A DNA stretch of 64,000 nt from Cellulomonas flavigena DSM 20109 (lineage in GTDB: Bacteria > Actinomycetota > Actinomycetes > Actinomycetales > Cellulomonadaceae). The stretch covers positions 2,046,001 through 2,110,000 of the forward strand of contig NC_014151.1 in NCBI RefSeq assembly GCF_000092865.1. The letters run 5' to 3'. Below are positions 31,942 to 40,593 of the stretch, in pieces. Under the pieces are notes generated by a model that was not told the DNA's origin, did not search any database, and worked only from the letters and a program-made list of their open reading frames with translations. A program made the translations under genes and the position numbers. Each line of letters begins with the position of its first letter. The stretch's first letter is position 1.

Positions 31942-33105
31942 CTAGTCACCGGTCGCGGTCACGGCGTACGCGCCGGCCGCCGCGGCGGCCAGGAACGCGG
32001 CCGGGTCCGCGTCGAGCCCACGCCCCATCGTCGACAGCCGCACCGGCGTGCCGCGCAGCGCGTCGAGGAGCTCCGTGCCCGCCTCGACCGTCACCGCCCT
32101 GTGCCGGCCCGCCGGCGCGGTCAGGGTCGCCGCCTGGGCGGCGACACGGTCCGCGAGCGCCGACCACGCGCCGGGGTCGGGATCGGCCATGAGGTCCCGC
32201 GGCGTGCCGGGAAGGTCGGGGGGCAGGGCGGGCACGACGACGTGCGCCGGCGCCAGCGCGACCCGCCCGTACGCGGTCAGGGAGTGGTGCGACACCCCGA
32301 GGTGCCGCTCACGCGCGTCGGCGCCGGACACGCGCAGCGACGCGACCGGCAGGCCGCCCAGCACGGCCGCGGCGTTGAGGGCCTCGCCGGCCGCGACGCC
32401 GGAGAACCCCCACCGGGTCCCGGTGCCCAGGTTGCCCGGGCCCTGCGCGACGACCACGAGGTCCGCGCCGACGACGTGCCGCGCGGCGAGCAGCCCGGTG
32501 TGGACCGTGACCGCCTCGTGGTCCCCGCCGAACGCCTGACCGGTGGTGACGCAGGCGTCGATCCACCCGGCGTCGCGCAGGCCGTCGACCGCGCGGGAGA
32601 ACCACGCGGGCAGGGCGCCGCCGTCGGTCATGACGTACGCCACCCGCGGCGCGGCGCGGCCCGCGCGTGCGGCAGCGACCCGGGCGCCGGCGACGACGGC
32701 GGGCAGCGCCGAGTGCAGGTCCGCGACGACGACGGGAAGTCCTGCGAGGTCGTCCGCGTCGCGCAGCACGGCGTGGTGCGGCGACTCCTGGTCGTCCACC
32801 CCGAGCACCATGGCCTGCAGCGGCGTGTACCGCGCCTTCACGAGGTGCCCCGGTCGGGGCAGCGGGTCCGGCACGAGCGCGTCCGTGCGTGCGACGACGA
32901 GTGCGTACCCGCCGGTGCCCAGACCTCGCAGCAGCGCGGTCGCGTTCAGCATCACGCGCGCACCCGGCACGAGCTCGCCCACCAGGTGCGGGTAGGACAG
33001 CGCACGGACGGTGCCGCCGTCCCCGTCGAGCGCGACCGTCGACTCGCACGCACCGTCCCACCGGGCCCGGCACTCCGTCACCACTCCCGCACGCCACGCG
33101 ATCAC
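31942..33105 (-). CDS. DUF3866 family protein
   Basis: A 387-residue soluble protein of a conserved actinobacterial family of unknown function. Recognisable segments are LNATALLRGLGTGGYALVVA, KARYTPLQAMVLGVDDQESPHH, VMTDGGALPAWFSRAV, AQGPGNLGTGTRWGFSG and LGVSHHSLTAYGRV. The start is put at the GTG at 33105, because TAGCGT (33112-33117 on the complement) lies 6 bases upstream; a GTG two codons earlier would begin directly at the -10. It is divergent from pafB, a conserved neighbourhood. Confidence 0.8.
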   Translation of the reverse strand: MIAWRAGVVTECRARWDGACESTVALDGDGGTVRALSYPHLVGELVPGARVMLNATALLRGLGTGGYALVVARTDALVPDPLPRPGHLVKARYTPLQAMVLGVDDQESPHHAVLRDADDLAGLPVVVADLHSALPAVVAGARVAAARAGRAAPRVAYVMTDGGALPAWFSRAVDGLRDAGWIDACVTTGQAFGGDHEAVTVHTGLLAARHVVGADLVVVAQGPGNLGTGTRWGFSGVAAGEALNAAAVLGGLPVASLRVSGADARERHLGVSHHSLTAYGRVALAPAHVVVPALPPDLPGTPRDLMADPDPGAWSALADRVAAQAATLTAPAGRHRAVTVEAGTELLDALRGTPVRLSTMGRGLDADPAAFLAAAAAGAYAVTATGD

Positions 33106-33111
33106 GCGCAC

Positions 33112-33117
33112 ACGCTA
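33112..33117 (-). promoter_or_regulatory. -10 element for leaderless DUF3866 gene
   Basis: TAGCGT on the minus strand ends 6 bases before the GTG at 33105. Confidence 0.5.
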
Positions 33118-33164
33118 CCGGCGTGCCGTGCGCCGACCACGCCCGCGAGCACCCGCGGGGCAGT

Positions 33165-33170
33165 TACCGT
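33165..33170 (+). promoter_or_regulatory. -10 element for pafB
   Basis: TACCGT lies 8 bases before the ATG at 33179. It is about 50 bases from the divergent DUF3866 -10. Confidence 0.45.
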
Positions 33171-33178
33171 GGTGCACG

Positions 33179-34243
33179 ATGCCCCCCGCGATCCCGCCCG
33201 CCGAGCGCCTGCTCAACCTCGTCATCGCCCTGGTGAACACGCCGGTGCGGATGACGAAGGAGCAGGTGCGTGCCTCCGTCGCCGGCTACGGCGACGCGCG
33301 GTCCGACGAGGCGTTCGAGCGGATGTTCGAGCGCGACAAGGACACGCTGCGCGAGCTGGGGATGCCGGTGCTGACGGTGACGCACGCGGGGCACGGCGAC
33401 GACGTGGGGTACCGCATCGACACCGCGCACTGGTCGATGCCGCCGATCGAGCTGACCGCCGCCGAGCTGGGCGTGCTCGCGCTGGCGGCGCAGGTGTGGC
33501 AGGACCAGTCGCTGCGCGCCGACTCCACGCGTGCGCTGACCAAGCTGCGCGCCGTGGGCACCCAGGCGCAGGCGCACGACCTCGTCGCAGGGCTGGCGCC
33601 GCGCGTGCGGGCCGGGGGAGACGCCTTCGGGCCCCTCGTGGACGCCGTCCAGAACCGCCAGGCCGTGCGGTTCACGTACCACGCCGCGACGACGGGGGAG
33701 GTCCGCGAGCGCACGGTCGAGCCGTGGAAGCTCCTCGCGCGCCGCGGGGGGTGGGTGCTGCTCGCGCGGGACCGGGACCGGGGGGCGAGCCGCTCGTTCC
33801 GGCTGCGTCGCATCCGCGGGTCCGTGCGGCCCGTGGGTGCACCCGGCGGCTTCGAGGCCCCCACGGTGCAGGAGCTCGCCGACGCGTCGCACGCATGGGT
33901 GGGAGAGGGGCCGGAGCGGACCGCGCTGCTGGCGGTGACGCCGCAGCGGGCCGGCGCACTGCGGGCCCGGGCCTCGGGGCCCGCCGTGGGCGTCGACCTC
34001 CCGGCGGGTGCCGCACAGGTGCTGCAGGGCCGTGACCTCGTAGCGGTGCCGTACCGCCTCGGCTGGGAGCTCGCCGAGGAGGTCGTGCGCTACGGCGACG
34101 CCGTGGTCGTGCTGGATCCCCCGGAGGTCCGCGACGCGGTCGTGCGGATGCTGCGCGTCGCGGCGACCCTCGACCGCTTGCGCCGCGCTGACGACACCCC
34201 GGACGTGCGCGTCGCCGACAGCGAGGAGGCGCGCGGTGCCTGA
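33179..34243 (+). CDS. pafB: WYL-domain transcriptional regulator PafB
   Basis: PafB and PafC together activate the LexA-independent DNA-damage response of actinobacteria. The 354-residue product has an N-terminal winged HTH (ERLLNLVIALVNTPVRMTKEQV). A WYL domain lies at about residues 155-225 (AVRFTYHAATTGEVRERTVEPWKLL, with LLARDRDRGASRSFRLRRI), followed by a WCX-type C-terminal extension. It overlaps pafC by 8 bases. No proteasome-accessory gene (pafA) is within the window. Confidence 0.88.
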   Translation: MPPAIPPAERLLNLVIALVNTPVRMTKEQVRASVAGYGDARSDEAFERMFERDKDTLRELGMPVLTVTHAGHGDDVGYRIDTAHWSMPPIELTAAELGVLALAAQVWQDQSLRADSTRALTKLRAVGTQAQAHDLVAGLAPRVRAGGDAFGPLVDAVQNRQAVRFTYHAATTGEVRERTVEPWKLLARRGGWVLLARDRDRGASRSFRLRRIRGSVRPVGAPGGFEAPTVQELADASHAWVGEGPERTALLAVTPQRAGALRARASGPAVGVDLPAGAAQVLQGRDLVAVPYRLGWELAEEVVRYGDAVVVLDPPEVRDAVVRMLRVAATLDRLRRADDTPDVRVADSEEARGA

Positions 34244-35222
34244 GCGCGCGAGCGACCGTCTGGTGCGGATGCTGGGCATGATCGCGTACCTGGAGCGACA
34301 CGAGGACGTGCCCGTCGAGCAGGTCGCCGCGCAGTTCGGCGTCACTCCCGAGCAGGTCATGGCCGACGTCGACACGCTGTGGGTCACCGGCACGCCCGGG
34401 TACCTGCCCGACGACCTCATCGACTTCGACGCGTCGTCGTACGAGCGCGGGGTGGTGCGGCTCACCGAGGGCCGGGGCGTCACGCGTCCGCTGCGGCTCG
34501 GGCCGCGCGAGGGCGTCGCCCTGCTGGCCGCATTGCGGGCGCTGGCCGCGCTGCGGCCCGCTCTCGACGCCGAGGGCGCCGCCGCCCTGGACTCGGCGCT
34601 CGCCAAGGTGCAGGCCGCCACCGGTGACGCCGCCGCGGGGGCCCCCGTGGACGTCGAGCTCCAGGTCGACGCCGTGCCGTCGGTCGCCGCCGCGCTCGGT
34701 GCCGCTCTCGCGCGGCGCCGCCGGTTGCGGCTGCGCTACGCCGACGCGTCCGACGTGCTCACCGAGCGCGAGGTCGACCCCGTGCGGCTGGTCAGCCAGG
34801 ACGAGCACTCCTACCTGCTGGCGTGGTCGCTGGCGGCCGACGCCGAACGCAAGTTCCGCGTCGACCGGATCGTCGAGGCCACCGTCCTCGACGACCCCGC
34901 CGAGGACCATCCCGTCACCGACGACGCCGACGTGTTCCACCCCGATGCGTCGGGCGAGCTCGTCACCGTGCGCCTCACCGGACGCGCCCGGTGGGTCGCC
35001 GAGACCGTCCCGGTCGAGCGCACGCGCGAGCTCGCCGGGGGCGCGTTCGAGGTGGACCTGCGAGTCGTGCAGCCCGCGTGGCTGCGGCACCTGCTGCTGC
35101 AGGTGGCCGACGAGGTCCTCGACGTGCGGCCCGCGCACGTCGCGCACGACACCGCGACCGCGGCGCGCGCGGCGCTCGAGGCGTACGGTCCGCTGCTCGA
35201 CGCGACGACGGGGGAGTCCTGA
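34236..35222 (+). CDS. pafC: WYL-domain transcriptional regulator PafC
   Basis: Partner of PafB. The 328-residue product has an N-terminal HTH (RLVRMLGMIAYLERHEDVPVEQV...FGVTPEQVMADVDTLWVTG). The WYL domain lies around residues 160-215 (LRLRYADASDVLTEREVDPVRLV; YLLAWSLAADAERKFRVDRI), followed by the C-terminal WCX part. The GTG at 34236 overlaps pafB, typical for the pair. The tat genes follow, as in other actinobacteria. Confidence 0.88.
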   Translation: MPERASDRLVRMLGMIAYLERHEDVPVEQVAAQFGVTPEQVMADVDTLWVTGTPGYLPDDLIDFDASSYERGVVRLTEGRGVTRPLRLGPREGVALLAALRALAALRPALDAEGAAALDSALAKVQAATGDAAAGAPVDVELQVDAVPSVAAALGAALARRRRLRLRYADASDVLTEREVDPVRLVSQDEHSYLLAWSLAADAERKFRVDRIVEATVLDDPAEDHPVTDDADVFHPDASGELVTVRLTGRARWVAETVPVERTRELAGGAFEVDLRVVQPAWLRHLLLQVADEVLDVRPAHVAHDTATAARAALEAYGPLLDATTGES

Positions 35223-35223
35223 C

Positions 35224-35556
35224 GTGCTGTGGTTCACGGTGTGGACGGTGCTGGTCGTCGCGACGCTCGGGGGCGCGTTCCTGCTGGGGCGCCGGCTGTG
35301 GCGGTCCGTCGTGGCGCTCGGCGCGGAGCTCGCGCGCGCCGGCGACGTCGCGCAGCAGGTCAGCGAGCGTGCTGCGCAGCTCGAGGCACTCGCACGGGCG
35401 GAGCAGACCGTGTCCGGGCCCGCGCTGGGCGCGGACGCCGACGCGCTGCGGGACCGGGTCGAGCAGCTGCGTGCGCAGCGCCGCGAGCGGGCTGCGCTGC
35501 GCCGCGCGCGACACCGCACGACGGTCGCGGACGCCCGCACCCGCTGGTTCGGCTGA
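35224..35556 (+). CDS. Small membrane protein with a coiled-coil tail
   Basis: A 110-residue protein with one N-terminal membrane helix (about residues 2-22) and a long Ala/Arg/Glu-rich helical region that looks like a coiled coil. It starts 1 base after pafC and precedes tatA. I do not recognise a family; the position suggests co-expression with pafBC. Confidence 0.55.
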   Translation: MLWFTVWTVLVVATLGGAFLLGRRLWRSVVALGAELARAGDVAQQVSERAAQLEALARAEQTVSGPALGADADALRDRVEQLRAQRRERAALRRARHRTTVADARTRWFG

Positions 35557-35579
35557 CAGGTCGGCACGCACCGACGACG

Positions 35580-35585
35580 TAGACT
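35580..35585 (+). promoter_or_regulatory. -10 element upstream of tatA
   Basis: TAGACT lies about 37 bases before the tatA ATG, which has its own GAGGGG ribosome binding site. Confidence 0.45.
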
Positions 35586-35621
35586 GCGCGGCGCAGCACA
35601 TCGGATCTCAGAGGGGTCGTC

Positions 35622-35879
35622 ATGATCAGGAACATCAGTGCCTGGCACGTGATCATCGTGCTGGTGGTGGTCCTCCTGCTGTTCGGGGCGAACCGGCTCC
35701 CCGCGCTCGCCAAGAGCATCGGCCAGTCGATGAAAATCTTCAAGAACGAGGTCAAGGACCTCACGGACGACGGCCGACGCGACGGTACGTCGTCGTCGGC
35801 GCCGGAGACGGTCGCCGACGGCTCCACGGACGTCCCGCCGCCACCTCCGGCGGCGCCGCCGGCCCCGCCGCGTCCCTGA
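35622..35879 (+). CDS. tatA: Sec-independent translocase subunit TatA
   Basis: Pore-forming subunit of the twin-arginine translocon, which exports folded proteins. The 85-residue product has one membrane helix (about residues 7-22), the FGxxRLPxLAKSIGQ hinge seen here as LFGANRLPALAKSIGQSM, an amphipathic helix with FKNEVKDL, and a proline-rich tail. tatC follows after 7 bases. Confidence 0.94.
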   Translation: MIRNISAWHVIIVLVVVLLLFGANRLPALAKSIGQSMKIFKNEVKDLTDDGRRDGTSSSAPETVADGSTDVPPPPPAAPPAPPRP

Positions 35880-35886
35880 GGCGGGC

Positions 35887-36723
35887 GTGAGCCGGACCCC
35901 CCGGCGGGACGGTGAGCCCGGCGGACGCATGCCCCTGCGGGAGCACCTGCGCGAGCTGCGCCGCCGCGTCGTGCTCATCGCGCTCGGCCTGCTCGTCGGC
36001 GGCGTGGCCGGGTGGCTCGTGTACGAGCCCGTCTTCCAGCTGCTGCAGCAGCCGATCCTCGACGTCGCCGAGGCCCGCGGGCAGCGCGTCTCCCTGAACT
36101 TCCAGGGAGTGGCGACCGCGTTCGACGTGCAGGTGAAGGTGTCCCTGTTCCTGGGTGTGCTGGTCACGGCGCCGTGGTGGATCTTCCAGCTCTGGGCGTT
36201 CATCACCCCCGGGCTGACCACCAAGGAACGCCGCTACGCGGTCGGGTTCCTCGCCGTGGCCGTGCCGCTGTTCTTCGCCGGTGCCGCCCTCGCGTGGTGG
36301 GCCCTGCCCAACGCCGTGCGCCTGCTGACCGACTTCGCACCTGCGGAGACGACGAACTGGGTCGACGCGCAGCTCTACCTCAGCTTCGTCATGCGGGTGG
36401 TCCTCGCGTTCGGCGTCGGCTTCCTGCTGCCCGTGGTCATGGTCGCCCTCAACTTCGCCGGCCTGGTGCGTGCCCGCACCTGGCTGGCGGGGTGGCGCTG
36501 GGCGGTGCTGCTCGCGTTCGTCTTCGCCGCGATCGCCACGCCGACGCCCGACGCCGTGACGATGCTCGCCGTCGCGATCCCGATCTGCCTGCTCTTCGGT
36601 GCCGCACTCGGCGTGTGCGTGCTCCACGACCGCCGGCTCGACCGGCGCCTCGTCGCCCAGGGGCTGCCTCGCCTCGACGGCACCGGACCCGACGAGTCCC
36701 CGGCGCCGGCGAGCGGCGCGTGA
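35887..36723 (+). CDS. tatC: Sec-independent translocase subunit TatC
   Basis: Recognises twin-arginine signal peptides and organises the translocon. The 278-residue product has the cytosolic MPLREHLRELRRRV motif and six membrane helices. It carries the conserved ending of the first periplasmic loop (LNFQGVATAFDVQVKVSLFLG) and the FITPGLTTKERRYA cytosolic loop. The tail of about 30 residues is hydrophilic. Its stop overlaps the next gene by 4 bases. Confidence 0.95.
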   Translation: MSRTPRRDGEPGGRMPLREHLRELRRRVVLIALGLLVGGVAGWLVYEPVFQLLQQPILDVAEARGQRVSLNFQGVATAFDVQVKVSLFLGVLVTAPWWIFQLWAFITPGLTTKERRYAVGFLAVAVPLFFAGAALAWWALPNAVRLLTDFAPAETTNWVDAQLYLSFVMRVVLAFGVGFLLPVVMVALNFAGLVRARTWLAGWRWAVLLAFVFAAIATPTPDAVTMLAVAIPICLLFGAALGVCVLHDRRLDRRLVAQGLPRLDGTGPDESPAPASGA

Positions 36724-37631
36724 GCACCCTCGGCCTGGTCGTCAACCCCGTCGCCGGCACGGGCCGCGGCGGGGCGGTGGGACGCCGCGCGCGCCGGCTG
36801 CTCGAGCGCGCGGGCCACGACGTCCACGACCTGTCGGCACCGACCCTCGCCCAGGCGACGGAGCGGGCGCGACAGGCCGCGACCTCCGGGCTCGACGCGC
36901 TCGTCGTCGTCGGTGGCGACGGCATGGTCCACCTCGGTGTCGGCGTCGTCGCCGGCACGGACCTGCCGCTGGGCATCGTGGCCGTCGGGACAGGAAACGA
37001 CGTCGCGCGGTCGTTCGGTCTGCCGCGCGGTGACGTGGACCGTGCCGTCGCCGTCGTCGACGCCGCCCTGCGCGCCGGTCCCCGGCGCGTCGACGCCGTG
37101 CGCGTCACCCGGCCCGACGGGCCCGCGCAGTGGTACGCCGGCGTGCTGTCGTGCGGTCTCGACGCGGCCGTCAACGCCCGCGCCAACACCCTCACCTGGC
37201 CTCACGGGCACCTGCGCTACCTGCGCGCCCTCGTACCGGAGCTCGCCGCCTTCCGCCCCTACGGGTACCGCGTCGAGGTCGACGGCACCGTGTGGGAGTC
37301 CGCGGGCACGCTCGTCGCCGTCGCCAGCACGCCGTGGTTCGGCGGGGGGCTGCCGATCGCCCCCGACGCGGTCCCCGACGACGGTCTCCTCGATGTCGTG
37401 CTCGCCGGACCCTTCACGCGCCGCGGCGCCCTCGGGATCTTCCCGCGCATCTACCGCGGCCGGCACGTCGACGACCCCCGTGTCCGCGTGGTGCGGGGCC
37501 GCCGGGTCGTCGTCGAGCACGCGCCCGGGCTCGGACCGCCCCCGCCGGCGGCGTTCGCCGACGGCGAGCCGCTGGGCCCGGCACCCCTCGTCGTCGACGT
37601 CGTGCCCGCGGCGCTCGGCGTGCTCGGGTAG
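36720..37631 (+). CDS. Diacylglycerol kinase-family lipid kinase
   Basis: ATP-dependent lipid kinase of the DagK/YegS family. The 303-residue product has the nucleotide-binding LVVNPVAGTGRG, the VVGGDGMVHLGVGV (GGDG) motif and the GTGNDVARSFGLPRG motif, plus the second-domain STPWFGGGLPIAPDA and PDDGLLDVVL. The lipid substrate cannot be read from sequence. It overlaps tatC and is followed by helY. Confidence 0.85.
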   Translation: MSTLGLVVNPVAGTGRGGAVGRRARRLLERAGHDVHDLSAPTLAQATERARQAATSGLDALVVVGGDGMVHLGVGVVAGTDLPLGIVAVGTGNDVARSFGLPRGDVDRAVAVVDAALRAGPRRVDAVRVTRPDGPAQWYAGVLSCGLDAAVNARANTLTWPHGHLRYLRALVPELAAFRPYGYRVEVDGTVWESAGTLVAVASTPWFGGGLPIAPDAVPDDGLLDVVLAGPFTRRGALGIFPRIYRGRHVDDPRVRVVRGRRVVVEHAPGLGPPPPAAFADGEPLGPAPLVVDVVPAALGVLG

Positions 37632-37650
37632 CAGCAGCCCGCGGCGTGCC

Positions 37651-37656
37651 TAGGGT
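37651..37656 (+). promoter_or_regulatory. -10 element for leaderless helY
   Basis: TAGGGT lies 6 bases before the GTG at 37663. Confidence 0.6.
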
Positions 37657-37662
37657 GATCCC

Positions 37663-40521
37663 GTGCCGTCCCGCCGCCGCAGCACCCGCTCCGCCCCCAC
37701 GACCCCCGCCGCGCGCCCCGGTGCCGTCGAGCCCTCGCCCGCGGAGCGCTACGCCGCGTCCCGCCGCCGCGCCGCCGCCGAGCACGGGGAGCTCGCCGTC
37801 TTCCGCGAGCGCCTCGACTTCCCGCTCGACGACTTCCAGGTCGAGGCGTGCGCCGCCCTCGAACGTGGCAGCGGCGTCCTCGTCGCCGCACCCACCGGCG
37901 CAGGAAAGACCGTCGTCGGCGAGTTCGCGGTGCACCTGGCCCTCGTCTCGGGTCGCAAGGCGTTCTACACGACGCCCATCAAGGCGCTGTCCAACCAGAA
38001 GTACGCCGACCTCGCCCGCGTCCACGGCACCGAACGCGTCGGGCTGCTCACCGGCGACACCTCCGTCAACGGCGACGCCGACGTCGTCGTCATGACCACC
38101 GAGGTGCTGCGCAACATGCTCTACGCCGGCTCGTCGGCGCTCGACGGGCTCGGGTACGTCGTCATGGACGAGGTCCACTACCTCGCCGACCGCTTCCGCG
38201 GCCCCGTCTGGGAGGAGGTCATCATCCACCTCCCCGACGACGTGCAGCTCGTGTCGCTGTCCGCCACCGTCTCCAACGCCGAGGAGTTCGGCGACTGGCT
38301 CGCGACCGTGCGCGGCGACACCACCGTCGTCGTCAGCGAGCACCGCCCGGTCCCGCTGGGTCAGCACGTGCTCGTCGGCGACCAGCTCCTCGACCTGTAC
38401 GCCGGGCACGTCGACCCCACCGATCCCGGCGTCGACCCACCGATCAACCCCGACCTCACCCATCTGCTGCGCGGGCGCACCGGCGGCGACCGCGACCGCC
38501 GCGCACCGCGCGGCCGCCCCGGGCGAGCCCGCGACCACCGCCCTGCCGGCGGCGTGCGGCCCGTCCCGCGCTTCGTCATGGTCGACGAGCTCGCCGAGGC
38601 GCGCCTGCTACCCGCGATCGTCTTCATCTTCTCCCGGGTGGGCTGCGAGGCTGCTGTGCAGCAGTGCCTGTCGGCCGGTGTGCGGCTCACGACACCGGCC
38701 GAACGCGCCGACATCCGCCGCGTCGCCGAGGAGCGCTGCGCCGCGATCCCGCCGGAGGACCTCGAGGTGCTCGGCTACGACGCCTTCGTCGAGGGCCTGG
38801 TGCGTGGCGTCGCCGCCCACCACGCGGGCATGCTGCCGCTGTTCAAGGAGACCGTGGAGGACCTGTTCTCCCGTGGCTGGGTCAAGGTCGTGTTCGCCAC
38901 CGAGACGCTCGCGCTCGGCATCAACATGCCCGCGCGCTGCGTGGTCCTCGAGAAGCTCGTCAAGTGGGACGGCTCCGCGCACGTCGACGTCACGCCGGGG
39001 GAGTACACCCAGCTGACCGGCCGGGCGGGGCGCCGCGGCATCGACACCGAGGGGCATGCCGTCGTCGTCGCGCACGGCGCTCTCGACCCCGTGCAGCTCG
39101 CCGGGCTGGCGTCCCGCCGCCTCTACCCGCTGCGCTCGTCGTTCCGTCCCACGTACAACATGGCGGTCAACCTCGTGGCCCAGGTAGGCCGCGAGCGCGC
39201 CCGTGACGTCCTCGAGACGTCGTTCGCGCAGTTCCAGGCGGACCGGGGGGTGGTGGGTCTGGCCCGCCAGGCGCAGACCCACGCGGAGGCCCTGGAGGGC
39301 TACGCCCAGGCCATGACGTGCCACCTCGGGGACTTCGCCCAGTACATGGGGCTGCGGCGGGCGATCACGGACCGCGAGCGCGGTCTCGCCAAGGAGCAGG
39401 CCGCCACACGCCGCGCCGACGTCGCCCGCACGCTCGAGGGGCTGCACGTCGGCGACGTCGTCGAGATCCCCGGGGGCCGACGCGCCGAGCACGCGGTCGT
39501 CGTGGATCCCGGCGGTCCGGGCGGGTTCGACGGGCCACGCCCCACCGTGCTGACCACCGACCGCCAGGTGCGCCGGCTCACGGTGGCCGACGCCGGCTCG
39601 GGGCTGCGCACGGTCGGGCGCCTGGCCGTGCCGGCGAGGTTCGAGCTGCGGGTCCCGGCGGCCCGCCGCGACCTGGCTGCACGGCTGCGGGCGCGGCTCG
39701 ACGAGCTCGACGTCGTCCCGGCGCCTGCGCGCGCCCCGGGCCGGCGCGCCGAGCGGCGTTCGGCTGCCGCCGACGACGCCGAGCTCGCCGCACTTCGCCG
39801 TGAGCTGCGTTCGCACCCCTGCCACCGGTGCCCGGAGCGGGAGGACCACGCGCGCTGGGCCGAGCGCTGGGAGCGGCTGCGCTCGGAGCACGCCGCCCTC
39901 GTGCGGCGCATCGCGGGGCGCACGGGCTCGATCGCGGCGGTCTTCGACCGGATCTGCGACGTGCTCGGGACGCTCGGGTACCTCACGAGCGACGACTCCG
40001 GTGCGCTACGCGTCACCGACGACGGCCGCTGGTTGCGGCGGCTGTACGCCGAGAACGACCTCGTGCTCGCCGAGTGCCTGCGTCGGGGGGTGTGGGACGA
40101 GCTCGACGCCCCCGGGCTCGCGGCCGCGGTCTCGACCCTCGTGTACCGCTCACGGCGCGACGACGAGGGCGACGCACGGGTGCCCGGCGGGCCCGACGGC
40201 CGGCTCGGCCGGGCGCTCGACGCGGCGGTGCGGGCGTGGTCGCAGCTCGACGACCTCGAGCGGGAGGCACGCCTCGAGACGATCCAGCCGCTCGACCTCG
40301 GTCTCGTGCAGCCCGTCCACCGGTGGGCTGCCGGCCGCAGCCTGGACGCCGTGCTGCGGGGCTCGGACCTGGCCGCCGGCGACTTCGTCCGCTGGTGCAA
40401 GCAGGTCATCGACGTGCTCGACCAGGTCTCCGGCGCCGCCCCGACCGCGCGCCTGCGCACCACCGCGGCGAAGGCGGTCACGGCGATGCGCCGCGGTGTC
40501 GTGGCGTACTCGACCGTCTGA
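37663..40521 (+). CDS. helY: Ski2/Mtr4-like RNA helicase HelY
   Basis: Superfamily 2 helicase of the Ski2 type, probably acting on structured RNA. The 952-residue product has an N-terminal basic stretch. Motif I is APTGAGKTVVGEFA, motif II DEVHYL, and motif III LSATVSNAEEFGDWL. Helicase C motifs are FATETLALGINMPAR and QLTGRAGRRGID, and the DSHCT domain lies at the end (from about residue 750; PVHRWAAG). A Gly/Arg-rich insert of about 30 residues follows HLLRGRTGG. Length and domain order match HelY of mycobacteria. A leaderless start is likely. Confidence 0.93.
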   Translation: MPSRRRSTRSAPTTPAARPGAVEPSPAERYAASRRRAAAEHGELAVFRERLDFPLDDFQVEACAALERGSGVLVAAPTGAGKTVVGEFAVHLALVSGRKAFYTTPIKALSNQKYADLARVHGTERVGLLTGDTSVNGDADVVVMTTEVLRNMLYAGSSALDGLGYVVMDEVHYLADRFRGPVWEEVIIHLPDDVQLVSLSATVSNAEEFGDWLATVRGDTTVVVSEHRPVPLGQHVLVGDQLLDLYAGHVDPTDPGVDPPINPDLTHLLRGRTGGDRDRRAPRGRPGRARDHRPAGGVRPVPRFVMVDELAEARLLPAIVFIFSRVGCEAAVQQCLSAGVRLTTPAERADIRRVAEERCAAIPPEDLEVLGYDAFVEGLVRGVAAHHAGMLPLFKETVEDLFSRGWVKVVFATETLALGINMPARCVVLEKLVKWDGSAHVDVTPGEYTQLTGRAGRRGIDTEGHAVVVAHGALDPVQLAGLASRRLYPLRSSFRPTYNMAVNLVAQVGRERARDVLETSFAQFQADRGVVGLARQAQTHAEALEGYAQAMTCHLGDFAQYMGLRRAITDRERGLAKEQAATRRADVARTLEGLHVGDVVEIPGGRRAEHAVVVDPGGPGGFDGPRPTVLTTDRQVRRLTVADAGSGLRTVGRLAVPARFELRVPAARRDLAARLRARLDELDVVPAPARAPGRRAERRSAAADDAELAALRRELRSHPCHRCPEREDHARWAERWERLRSEHAALVRRIAGRTGSIAAVFDRICDVLGTLGYLTSDDSGALRVTDDGRWLRRLYAENDLVLAECLRRGVWDELDAPGLAAAVSTLVYRSRRDDEGDARVPGGPDGRLGRALDAAVRAWSQLDDLEREARLETIQPLDLGLVQPVHRWAAGRSLDAVLRGSDLAAGDFVRWCKQVIDVLDQVSGAAPTARLRTTAAKAVTAMRRGVVAYSTV

Positions 40522-40579
40522 GTCGTCCGGCGTCCAGGACGACCGTCCGGTCGGTTGCGCGCGCCCCGCCCCAGCGCCG

Positions 40580-40585
40580 TAGGCT
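40580..40585 (+). promoter_or_regulatory. -10 element for the amidohydrolase gene
   Basis: TAGGCT lies 8 bases before the GTG at 40594. Confidence 0.5.
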
Positions 40586-40593
40586 GGGCCGAT

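Noticed and set aside
36599..37033. Plus-strand frame overlapping tatC and the lipid kinase
   Set aside because: It is a shadow frame; the lipid kinase motifs are all in the other frame.
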